A DNA stretch of 64,000 nucleotides, taken from Lycium barbarum. Lineage: Eukaryota > Streptophyta > Magnoliopsida > Solanales > Solanaceae. The position numbers and the translations under genes were made by a program. The notes beneath the pieces were generated by a model. It did no database searches, was not told the origin of the DNA, and saw only the letters and a list, made by a program, of their open reading frames with translations. The DNA lies in NCBI RefSeq assembly GCF_019175385.1, contig NC_083343.1, forward strand, positions 53,900,457-53,964,456, written 5' to 3'. This document shows positions 54,637 to 64,000 of the stretch, in pieces; position 1 is the first letter of the stretch, and each line of letters starts with the position of its first letter.

Positions 54637-57079
54637 TGTTACATCCCGTATTTTTGAACGTCGGATTAATTGTAAGTTGAGGTGGGGCCCACACGTCAAG
54701 ATATTTTTTGGGACATGTGACAAATTATATGAATCACATATGTGAAGTTAAACACAACTCAAGAAGGACCCTTGGGCCAAATCAAAGTGGAAGTTCTCCA
54801 AACGAATATTTTTAAGAAAACGTTTTCGGGTAACCTGACTTTGGGGGGCAAAAACGATATTATAAGTTTGGAATTTGGAAAAGTACCAAGAAATAGAAGT
54901 TGTAGATAATTGAATTAGCTTTCCATCCATAGGTCGTGGGTTCCCAGGTGACGTCGGTACAAGGCGATATGGACGTTTTAAGGCAGAAAGGTCAGTGGGC
55001 TAGGCCCAATCCGAGCCCAACCGGGTTAGGCCCATTACCCATGTCCTTATAAGTGCCAATTTCGGCCTTCTTCATCATTTTAACACCAGGAACAACCAGA
55101 AAATTCTGGAAAGAGAGAGAGGAGCTTTGGAGAGAAAAAAAAAAACAATTTTGACCAAAATCCGAGCCCCGAATCCCGAAGCCCGTGAAGGGAAAAGTGT
55201 TGTACGCTACGTTGTCTTGTATTTGAGCTAAAAATCAACCAAAGAGGAGAGTGATGACGTGGTGGCTGCCTACTTAAGGTAATATGTAGGTTCTTTTTCA
55301 TTGCTAACAAGTTTATTTAAAGTTTTAACGGATTAGAACGGGAAAAATAGCGATATAAATTCGTCAGTTGGTATTGTGAATTATGGAATGAGATTTGAAG
55401 AGAATTTTGGATGAAAATAAATGTAGTTAACTTGTAGAATGTGGAGGATGTTGCTATTGATGTTGTTAGTATTAATTTCGACTTCATTACGGAAATAAAA
55501 ATTATGAAATAGCTATATGTGAATTGTTATGTTGGTTGGTGAATTTAGAAGGATGCTAGTCCATATTAGCATGGAAATTGGTTGTAGGAAATTATGTCAT
55601 TTTAATGTGATTTTATGACATTATGGAAAGGAAGTTAATAAAGTGTGGATTATTGTTGTTGGATATGAATTTGTAAGTAGAAAATGTGTTGTGATGGTTT
55701 TGTTGCATATGTAGGAATGTTGGGTGGAATTGATGGAATTGTTTAAATCCTTGGGTATTGATTGGAGTGTTATTGAATTATGTTTGAATAACCTTGAGTT
55801 AGTGAATGAATATGAGAATGGTGATATTAGCTTGATATTGTGAAGTTGAAATGGAAATGAATTAATTTTGTTTAATATGTTAGTTGTGTTGTTGAGATCC
55901 TTATAAGGCAAATGAAGGTTAAATGGTTTAAGTTGGCATTGAAATGGAATGTAGAAGGTTATGTCATTTTAGAATGATTTTATGATATTATGGAAATGAA
56001 GTTGTTAAGGTGCAAATCATGATTATTGTTGATGAACTTGGAAGACGGAAACATGTTATGAATAAGTATGCTAAAGATTAGAAGCTTTGGGTGAATTATG
56101 ACTTTGGTGGAAAGTTTGTATATTTTGTATACCTTATGAATATTTTTGTGGAAATGATATGAAATGCTTCTAAATTATATTGTGATGATCTAGATTAATG
56201 ATGAATGTGAAACCATTGAGATTGGTTTGGAAATTGAAGTTGAAATGAAGGTTATGACATTATGTTGGAAAGATGGCAAGTTAAGTTATATTGTGTTTAT
56301 AGTGATTGTTGTTGTTGTTGATGTTGCTGTTGGGTTGTTGTTGATTGTTTTGACCGAGTTGAATTCTCGGGGATGTTATATGTATAGGGGAAGTGCTACC
56401 GAAATTTCGGTAGACAAATATAAAGTTAAGTGAATTCTTAAAGTCTTGTAATTCCTAATTGGTAACTTTGACCATTTGTAGATTCGGAGTGAAACGGGAT
56501 TTGAGTTTTGGCGAACGTAAGACGCATATAAGGTATGTAAAGCTATCCCGATTCTTCTCTTGGCATGTCCTAGATGTACTAGGCTTGGATTTACGCCTCG
56601 GGGAATATTCTGTCCATCGGAATCCGCGTTTGAAATCGTCGCTTTTTCATTCAATAGAATTGAATTCCTTAAGTATGCTTTGATGAAAAATTATGAAAAA
56701 ATTTCCCAAATTGCTTAGGAAGTTATGGAATGTCCTAGAACCTTTGTAGGTGACCCCATAAGCTTAAAAATACGTAATTTGAGCCCACCGCTTCATTGGT
56801 TCCGAGGTGGGCCCACTATTTCCAATTTTACCCTTTATGTGTCTATGACTTGTCTTCGAGCGTTTTCGTTAGAGATACTCTAACTACTCCTTTATCTACT
56901 AAATAAAAACTATTTTAAATATTTCATTAAGTCTTATAAATTGTTTTGAATCTTGAAAACGATCTCGGATAGATTATGCCTCCGTAACCCGTTATGACAT
57001 CTAAATTTACTTACTATGTTTCCGTCCGATTTCATTGATTTGATTTGACATTCGATATGCCTCATTGAGTCTCTGGAAA

Positions 57080-57138
57080 TATATATATATATATATGGTA
57101 TTTTTAGTGCATTTAGTTTCTCACTACTCCGTTCGTGG
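57080..57138 (+). promoter_or_regulatory. Possible TE8 promoter: TATA run and conserved start-site motif
   Basis: A TATATATATATATATATG run (57080-57097) lies about 22-40 bp before TCTCACTACTCCGTTCGTGG (57119-57138). The second motif is conserved at the matching place in S1, TE1, TE2 and TE6 LTRs. Spacing fits a TATA box and a transcription start, which is inference. The 3' LTR copy is near 61679-61742. Confidence 0.42.
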
Positions 57139-57549
57139 ATGCCTCAATGTTTCCCCCACTGAGCCCGGGCCAGGATATGTTTTCAAGCGTAATTCTCTGC
57201 ATTGTTCGCCGCGCCCCGATGTGAGGGGGCAGGTATACGCGTACATGGGTCTGTGGAGTATGATGTGCCATGTCCGCCTATTCTGATCTGATCTGTTATG
57301 GCCATTCTGATATGACATTTTATGATACGGGGCCACGCCCCCTTTTCTGATTCCTCTGTATTGTGGCACAGTGTCGGGAGGGTGACCACGTTCTGTCTGC
57401 CGAGTCCCGTGGCAGGGATCGGATATGATATGACATATGTTTCTGTACACATTCTATCTGATTTGGAAATATGCATTTGACACTATGGATTTTGTACCCA
57501 TTTTCTGTAATCATTATGATTTGACTTCTGTGATTCCGCTTTACATATT

Positions 57550-57607
57550 CAGTACATATTTCGTACTGACCCCCTTTCTTCGGGGGCTGCGTTTTCATGC
57601 CGCGCAG
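57550..57607 (+). promoter_or_regulatory. Triple stem-loop in TE8 5' LTR
   Basis: CAGTAC/GTACTG (57550-57568), CCCCC/GGGGG (57570-57586), CTGCG/CGCAG (57587-57607). In the 3' LTR (62154-62211) stem 3 has become TTGCG/CGCAG, which still pairs as U-G. Confidence 0.65.
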
Positions 57608-58015
57608 GTACTGACGACAGGTTCGCTGATCCACACGTTTAGGATCCTATTTCTGCTATTTGGGGCGCTCTCTTCTACAGAGCCCATCTTTTGGTACAGT
57701 CTGTCACTGCTATCTGGATATGTACTTTGTTCAGGGTATGACGGGGTCCTGTCCCGTCTTATGATTACGATATGTTCTGTAGAGGTCTGTGGATACATCT
57801 GTGTGGGTTCTGTACATATGTTTGGGATATTCTGTTCTGTGATGGCCTTATCGGCCTATGTGTGCCAAGTCTGCTTTTCTGCTAAGTTCTGTAGCGACCA
57901 CTAATATAGTTATTATATTATTATTCTGTTAATATGCTAATTTGGGGTATCGGGTACGTATAGGTGCCCAGCTCGGGCACTGGTCGCGGCCCACGGGGTT
58001 GGGTCGTGACAGAAG

Positions 58016-58027
58016 TGGTATCAGAAC
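58016..58027 (+). other. TE8 primer-binding site (one mismatch)
   Basis: TGGTATCAGAAC, one base different from the usual TGGTATCAGAGC, four bases after the LTR. Confidence 0.9.
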
Positions 58028-58069
58028 GGTTTGGTTCTCGGAATGTCTACAGACCGTGTCTAGTAGAGT

Positions 58070-58109
58070 CTTGTTTATCGGTGTGTTGTGCACCACATCT
58101 ATAAACAGG
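58070..58109 (+). promoter_or_regulatory. TE8 leader hairpin with palindromic loop (GTGCAC)
   Basis: Outer stem CTTGTTTAT/ATAAACAGG, inner stem GGTGTG/CACATC, loop TT-GTGCAC (hexamer 58088-58093). Followed by ATCGTGCGATAGAGC (about 58154-58168) and the gag start at 58217. Confidence 0.72.
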
Positions 58110-58216
58110 AGGCTACAGGGCATTTAGGATGCTACCCTTCCTTCTTATCTTAGATCGTGCGATAGAGCGATATTATCAGGATGACTCCTCCCTAACGAAT
58201 TGTTTTGTTTTCAGCC

Positions 58217-59059
58217 ATGCCTCCGAAGAAAGCGACAGCTGCCCAGAAAGGCAAGTCAGTAGCAGCCGGAGAGACTAGTCGGGCTCAGAAAGTCACTCGG
58301 ACCCTTGCTCAAATTATGCAAGATACTGCGCCCCGGCCAACCGACTCTACTACATCATCATCATCGGAGGAGTCTGGAGCAGCAGCCGCTGCCACTATGG
58401 ATCAGGGGGCGGCTTCACCAGTAGCTCCAGAGGTTCCAGTACCTGAGCCTCCAGCTCCACAGCCAGGGGCTGAGGATCGGGCTATGAGAGATGCGGTCCA
58501 GTTGTTGACCAGACTGGTAGCAGGGCAGGTTCATAGGCACGGACTTGGGGATGGTCGTGCAGACAGACGTGATAGTTCGAGAGCCCGTGAGTTTTTGACT
58601 TGTAACCCTCCAGAGTTCTTCGGGACAAAGCCCGAGGAGGATCCTGAGGAGTTTATCAGGAAGATGCGACGCACTCTAGATTTGATTAATGCTTCCGAGA
58701 CAGTGTCAGTCACGTTAGCTTCGTACCGGTTATATGATGTGGCGGCAAACTGGTACGAGTCATGGGGGCTATCCAGTGGGGACGGCGCTCCTCCAGCAGT
58801 TTGGGGCGATTTTTCTCAGGCATTTCTTGGACATTTTCTGCCCCCAGAGTTGCGACGAGCCAGATCTGATAGATTCTTATTATTGAGGCAGAAGGGCCGC
58901 AGTATCCGGGACTACAGTTTGGAGTTTGATTCCTTGGCCCGATATGCACCTACTGTGGTGGCTACTATGGCGGACCGGATGCACAGATATATTATGGGGC
59001 TGGATCGGTATTTTGTTGATAGCTGCTTAGTATTGGCTGCTCATCTATGCCTTGACTAG
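58217..59059 (+). CDS. gag: TE8 truncated gag (280 aa, capsid without zinc knuckles)
   Basis: Open from MPPKKATAAQKGKSVAAG to a TAG at 59057-59059. I chose the ATG at 58217 rather than 58205 because all relatives start MPPKK. It has an Ala/Ser/Pro-rich N-terminus and a complete-looking capsid domain (PPEFFGTKPEEDPEEFIRKM, LASYRLYDVAANWYESW, FDSLARYAPTVVATMADRMH). It follows TE6 gag up to YFVDSCLVLAA, then five unrelated residues and a stop. Linker, both zinc knuckles, protease and all of pol are deleted, presumably in one event that joined mid-gag to the 3' untranslated region. The undamaged frame in a young element suggests the capsid part may still be made. Without knuckles it could coassemble with full gag or act as a dominant partner, but that is speculation. 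Confidence 0.92.
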   Translation: MPPKKATAAQKGKSVAAGETSRAQKVTRTLAQIMQDTAPRPTDSTTSSSSEESGAAAAATMDQGAASPVAPEVPVPEPPAPQPGAEDRAMRDAVQLLTRLVAGQVHRHGLGDGRADRRDSSRAREFLTCNPPEFFGTKPEEDPEEFIRKMRRTLDLINASETVSVTLASYRLYDVAANWYESWGLSSGDGAPPAVWGDFSQAFLGHFLPPELRRARSDRFLLLRQKGRSIRDYSLEFDSLARYAPTVVATMADRMHRYIMGLDRYFVDSCLVLAAHLCLD

Positions 59060-59237
59060 TCGACAGGACCCGGAGGCGCTACCAAACGCGGATACAAGTA
59101 TACTAATGTCTTTTTCGAAATATAAGTGTATTAACAGATCTAGCCTCTACTATGTGATATATTTTCCCCAAAATGCTTACAAGACCCTATAAGATTAATT
59201 TAACATTCGAGGACGAATGTTCTAAAGGGGGGGAGGA
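59060..59237 (+). promoter_or_regulatory. TE8 3' untranslated region, palindrome and polypurine tract
   Basis: After gag: 140 nt non-coding, then the palindrome AACATTCG-AGGA-CGAATGTT (59202-59221) and AAAGGGGGGGAGGA (59224-59237), which touches the 3' LTR. Confidence 0.88.
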
Positions 59238-62200
59238 TGTTACATCCCGTATTTTTGAACGTCGGATTAATTGTAAGTTGAGGTGGGGCCCACACGTCAA
59301 GATTTTTTTTGGGACATGTGACAAATTATATGAATCACATATGTGAAGTTAAACACAACTCAAGAAGGACCCTTGGGCCAAATCAAAGTGGAAGTCCTCC
59401 AAACGAATATTTTTAAGAAAACGTTTTCGGGTAACCTGACTTTGGGGGGCAAACACGATATTATAAGTTTGGAATTTGGAAAAGTACCAAGAAATAGAAG
59501 TTGTAGATAATTGAATTAGCTTTCCATCCATAGGTCGTGGGTTCCCAGGTGACGTCGGTACAAGGAGATATGGACGTTTTAAGGCAGAAAGGTCAGTGGG
59601 CTAGGCCCAATCCGAGCCCAACCGGGTTAGGCCCATTACCCATGTCCTTATAAGTGCCAATTTCGGCCTTCTTCATCATTTTAACACCAGGAACAACCAG
59701 AAAATTCTGGAAAGAGAGAGAGGAGCTTTGGAGAGAAAAAAAAAAACAATTTTGACCAAAATCCGAGCCCCGAATCCCGAAGCCCATGAAGGGAAAAGTG
59801 TTGTACGCTACGTTGTCTTCAATTTGAGCTAAAAATCAACCAAAGAGGAGGGTGATGACGTGGTGGCTGCCTACTTAAGGTAATATGTAGGTTCTTTTTC
59901 ATTGCTAACAAGTTTATTTAAAGTTTTAACGGATTAGAACGGGAAAAATAGCGATATAAATTCGTCAGTTGGTATTGTGAATTATGGAATGAGATTTGAA
60001 GAGAATTTTGGATGAAAATAAATGTAGTTAACTTGTAGAATGTGGAGGATGTTGCTATTGATGTTGTTAGTATTAATTTCGACTTCATTACGGAAATAAA
60101 AATTATGAAATAGCTATATGTGAATTGTTATGTTGGTTGGTGAATTTAGAAGGATGCTAGTCCATATTAGCATGGAAATTGGTTGTAGGAAATTATGTCA
60201 TTTTAATGTGATTTTATGACATTATGGAAAGGAAGTTAATAAAGTGTGGATTATTGTTGTTGGATATGAATTTGTAAGTAGAAAATGTGTTGTGATGGTT
60301 TTGTTGCATATGTAGGAATGTTGGGTGGAATTGATGGAATTGTTTAAATCCTTGGGTATTGATTGGAGTGTTATTGAATTATGTTTGAATAACCTTGAGT
60401 TAGTGAATGAATATGAGAATGGTGATATTAGCTTGATATTGTGAAGTTGAAATGGAAATGAATTAATTTTGTTTAATATGTTAGTTGTGTTGTTGAGATC
60501 CTTATAAGGCAAATGAAGGTTAAATGGTTTAAGTTGGCATTGAAATGGAATGTAGAAGGTTATGTCATTTTAGAATGATTTTATGATATTATGGAAATGA
60601 AGTTGTTAAGGTGCAAATCATGATTATTGTTGATGAACTTGGAAGACGGAAACATGTTATGAATAAGTATGCTAAAGATTAGAAGCTTTGGGTGAATTAT
60701 GCCTTTGGTGGAAAGTTTGTATATTTTGTATACCTTATGAATATTTTTGTGGAAATGATATGAAATGCTTCTAAATTATATTGTGATGATCTAGATTAAT
60801 GATGAATGTGAAACCATTGAGATTGGTTTGGAAATTGAAGTTGAAATGAAGGTTATGACATTATGTTGGAAAGATGGCAAGTTAAGTTATATTGTGTTTA
60901 TAGTGATTGTTGTTGTTGTTGATGTTGCTGTTGGGTTGTTGTTGATTGTTTTGGCCGAGTTGAATTCTCGGGGATGTTATATGTATAGGGGAAGTGCTGC
61001 CGAAATTTCGGTAGACAAATATAAAGTTAAGTGAATTCTTAAAGTCTTGTAATTCCTAATTGGTAACTTTGACCATTTGTAGATTCGGAGTGAAACGAGA
61101 TTTGAGTTTTGGCGAACGTAAGACGCATATAAGGTATGTAAAGCTATCCCGATTCTTCTCTTGGCATGTCCTAGATGTACTAGGCTTGGATTTACGCCTC
61201 GGGGAATATTCTGTCCATCGGAATCCGCGTTTGAAATCGTCGCTTTTTCATTCAATAGAATTGAATTCCTTAAGTATGCTTTGATGAAAAATTATGAAAA
61301 AATTTCCCAAATTGCTTAGGAAGTTATGGAATGTCCTAGAACCTTTGTAGGTGACCCCATAAGCTTAAAAATACGTAATTTGAGCCCACCGCTTCATTGG
61401 TTCCGAGGTGGGCCCACTATTTCCAATTTTACCCTTTATGTGTCTATGACTTGTCTTCGAGCGTTTTCGTTAGAGATACTCTAACTACTCCTTTATCTAC
61501 TAAATAAAAACTATTTTAAATATTTCATTAAGTCTTATAAATTGTTTTGAATCTTGAAAACGATCTCGGATAGATTATGCCTCCGTAACCCATTATGACA
61601 TCTAAATTTACTTACTATGTTTCCGTCCGATTTCATTGATTTGATTTGACATTCGATATGCCTCATTGAGTCTCTGGAAATATATATATATATATATATG
61701 GTATTTTTAGTGCATTTAGTTTCTCACTACTCCGTTCGTGGATGCCTCAATGTGTCCCCCACTGAGCCCGGGCCAGGATATGTTGTCAAGCGTAATTCTC
61801 TGCATTGTTCGCCGCGCCCCGATGTGAGGGGGCAGGTATACGCGTACATGGGTCTGTGGAGTATGATGTGCCATGTCCGCCTATTCTGATCTGATCTGTT
61901 ATGGCCATTCTGATATGACATTTTATGATACGGGGCCACGCCCCCTTTTCTGATTCCTCTGTATTGTGGCACCAGTGTCGGGAGGGTGACCACGTTCTGT
62001 CTGCCGAGTCCCGTGGCGGGGATCGGATATGATATGACATATGTTTCTGTACACATTCTGTCTGATTTGGAAATATGCATTTGACACTCTGGATTTTCTA
62101 CCCATTTTCTGTAATCATTATTATTTGACTTCTGTGATTCCGCTTTACATATTCAGTACATATATCGTACTGACCCCCTTTCTTCGGGGGTTGCGTTTTC

Positions 62201-62626
62201 ATGCCGCGCAGGTACTGACGACAGGTTCGCTGATCCACACGTTTAGGATCCTATTTCTGCTATTTGGGGCGCTCTCTTCTACAGAGCCCATCTTTTGGTA
62301 CAGTCTGTCACTGCTATCTGGATATGTACTTTGTTCAGGGTATGACGGGGCCCTGTCCCGTCTTATGATTATGATATGTTCTGTAGAGGTCTGTGGATAC
62401 ATCTGTGTGGGTTCTGTACATATGTTTGGGATATTCTGTTCTGTGATGGCCTTATCGGCCTATGTGTGCCAAGTCTGCTTTTCTGCTAAGTTCTGTAGCG
62501 ACCACTAATATTATTATTATATTATTATTATATTATTATTCTGTTAATATGCTAATTTGGGGTATCGGGTACGTATAGGTGCCCAGCTCGGGCACTGGTC
62601 GCGGCCCACGGGGTTGGGTCGTGACA
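59238..62626 (+). repeat. TE8 3' LTR
   Basis: Collinear with 54637-58011. Differs mainly by point changes, two more TA units near 61680-61700 and a TTA expansion at 62508-62535. Confidence 0.96.
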
Positions 62627-62631
62627 CTTCG

Positions 62632-64000
62632 TGATAGTGTTTATTGATGATATTTTGGTGTTTTCTCGCACAGAATCAGAGCATGCAGATCATTTATGAA
62701 TTGTTCTTGGCGTTCTTCGGGCTCGGGAATTATATGCAAAATTTTCAACGTGCGAGTTCTGGCTAAATTCTGTGGCATTTCTAGGTCGAGTTATTTTAGA
62801 TGATGGCATCCGAGTCGATACTCAGAAATAGAAGTTGTGAAGACTTGGCCAAGGCCTACAACGCCTACAGAAGTCCGTAGTTTTCTGGGTTTAGCAGGCT
62901 ATTATAGAACATTCGTAGAGGGCTTTTCATCTATTTCAGCTCCATTGACGAAGCTAACCCAGAAGTCGGCGAAATTTCAGTGGTATTACACTTGCGAGCG
63001 TAGTTTTCAAGAGTTGAAAGACAGATTGACTTCAGCTCCAGTGTTAACACTTCCCGAAGGGCCGGATGGATATGTCGTGTATTGTGATGCCTCCGGTGTG
63101 GGACTAGGATGTGTATTAATGCAACATGGGAAGGTTAATGCATATGCTTCGAGACAGTTGCGGAAACATGAACAGAATTATCCAACTCATGATCTCGAAT
63201 TGGCTGCGGTTATTCATGCCTTGAAGATATGGAGCCATTATCTGTATGGTGTGCACGTCGATATTTATACGGATCACAAGAGTCTCCAGCATATTTTCAA
63301 ACAGAAGGAGTTAAATCTGCGGCAGAGGTGATGGTTAGAATTACTGAAGGATTATGATGTGAATATTCTATATCATCCCGGAAAAGCGAATGTGGTAGCT
63401 GATGCGCTTAGTCGCCGATCCATGGGCAGTTTATGTGGAGTTCCTTCAGAAAAGAAAGAAATGGTTCGTGAGCTCCATCGATTAGCAAACCCTGGAGTAC
63501 ATGTAATTGATTCGGGTAATGCAGGAATTAATGTCAATGATCCTACGGTCTCGCCCTTGAATGTGGAGATAAAAGAACGCCAGTACGATGATCCGCAAAT
63601 GTGTCATTACAGGGATTTCTCTTGTGAAAGAGAGAAGTCTCCATTTGAAGTTTCCATAGATGGGGTCCGTAGATATCGAGGCAGGCTATGCGTGTCGGAT
63701 GTAGCAGAATTACGCCAACGGATTCTAGAGAAAGCACACTATTCTCGGTACTCTATTCATCCAGGTGCAACCAAGATGTATCATGATCTCAAATTGCTGT
63801 ATTGGGGGGATGGCATGAAGCGAGATATAGCAGGATTTTTAGCACAGTGCCATAATTGCCAACAAGTGAAAGCCGAACATTAGAAGCCAGGGGGCTTATT
63901 GCAGGCAATAGAAATTCCTATATGCAAATGGGAAGAAATTAATATGGATTTCATTGTAGGATTATCTCGCTCCCGAAGCAAATACGATTCCATATGGGTG
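62632..64000 (+). pseudogene. pol: TE7 pol continued: RT end, RNase H, integrase zinc region (runs off the window)
   Basis: Begins with the RT catalytic motif [14 protein letters not shown] near 62697 (Arg in relatives) and a one-base deletion near 62827 break it. The frame from 62837 covers [11 protein letters not shown], RNase H with [20 protein letters not shown] and YTDHKSL up to a TGA at 63329-63331. The next frame from 63359 has [11 protein letters not shown] and the integrase zinc region (H..H, CHNC) up to a TAG at 63881-63883. After that KPGGLLQAIEIP and NMDFIVGL of the integrase core reach the edge. Each stop is explained by a C-to-T change at CGA or CAG when compared with TE6. Confidence 0.94.

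Larger units (their letters stand above)
54637..58011 (+). repeat. TE8 5' LTR
   Basis: TGTTACATCCCG...GGGTCGTGACA. Long frames inside (55621-55911 minus, 57437-57904 plus) recur in the other LTR and have no domain. Contains the promoter-like region (57080-57138) and the triple stem (57550-57607). Confidence 0.96.
54637..62626 (+). mobile_element. TE8: young non-autonomous element with truncated gag, target duplication CTTCG
   Basis: LTRs 54637-58011 (3375 bp) and 59238-62626 (3389 bp), flanked by CTTCG at 54632-54636 and 62627-62631. Removing it restores the RT reading frame of TE7 exactly. The interior is only 1226 bp: primer site, leader hairpin, 280-aa gag, palindrome and polypurine tract. 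I noticed about 25 differences between the LTRs (under 1%), including growth of a TA repeat and a TTA repeat. It is recent and must have moved with foreign pol. Confidence 0.96.
49666..64000 (+). mobile_element. TE7: decayed autonomous-type chromovirus, right end outside the window
   Basis: Plus-strand element: 5' LTR 49666-52048, primer site, leader hairpin, gag, protease and RT to 54636. TE8 follows, then the rest of RT, RNase H and integrase from 62627 to the window edge. Frame breaks are many. The LTR family is that of TE4, in the opposite orientation, so the two LTR starts face each other across 403 bp. Confidence 0.93.

Noticed and set aside
57437..57904. 155-aa hydrophobic frame, also at 62041-62508
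   Set aside because: It is LTR sequence that crosses the triple stem; both copies come from the TE8 LTR pair and no domain or start context is visible.
1..64000. Host (non-transposon) genes
   Set aside because: Every frame longer than about 150 aa with a recognisable domain is gag or pol; the rest fall in LTRs or antisense to gag-pol. No exon-like conserved protein was seen.

Overview
This is plant nuclear DNA, most likely a heterochromatic repeat block of a large-genome eudicot. Solanaceae is my guess from the look of the element families, not something I can prove. I see no host gene, tRNA gene, CRISPR array or bacterial feature. Essentially every base belongs to LTR retrotransposons of the Ty3/gypsy chromovirus type (Tekay/Del-like): gag, protease, RT, RNase H, integrase, GPY/F and chromodomain in that order, a 12-nt initiator-Met primer site (TGGTATCAGAGC), LTRs of 2.4-4.3 kb and 5-bp target duplications. 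I name the elements TE1-TE8 and S1.

Layout. TE1 (-) enters from the left edge and ends at 8826; it joins half of a pol to a non-coding module and sits inside the gag of TE2. TE2 (-, 8827-25441) has a broken gag; a 4.25-kb solo LTR (S1, 10356-14606) lies in its leader and a young gag-only element (TE3, 14895-22321) lies in its 5' LTR. TE2 itself lies in an LTR of TE4 (-, 25442-49262). The TE4 leader was hit by TE5 (-, 27315-47809), a non-autonomous element with no gag or pol. TE5 was then hit by TE6 (-, 33046-44445), the one nearly intact element: its 1651-codon gag-pol frame has two stops. An old LTR relic (49263-49665) separates TE4 from TE7 (+, 49666 to past the right edge), whose RT is split by TE8 (+, 54637-62626), a young element with a truncated gag. 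Matching target duplications (ACCCT, TAATA, ATTAG, TAACT, CTTCG) confirm five insertions.

How the parts work together. TE6-like elements would supply protein; TE3, TE5 and TE8 lack pol and must have moved in trans. Cis signals shared by otherwise different families are the most interesting content: (1) a leader hairpin just after the primer site whose 8-nt loop carries a self-complementary hexamer (GTGCAC or GCGCGC), like a retroviral dimerisation kissing loop; (2) a triple stem in the LTR with compensatory changes; (3) a second LTR stem around a TGACGTAAGGTC loop; (4) a perfect 20-nt palindrome before the polypurine tract; and (5) in TE1, TE3 and TE5, a 5S rRNA-derived block in sense orientation whose box A and box C are exactly conserved. 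Statements about RNA folding and function are inference from sequence; boundaries, target duplications and stop codons are read directly.
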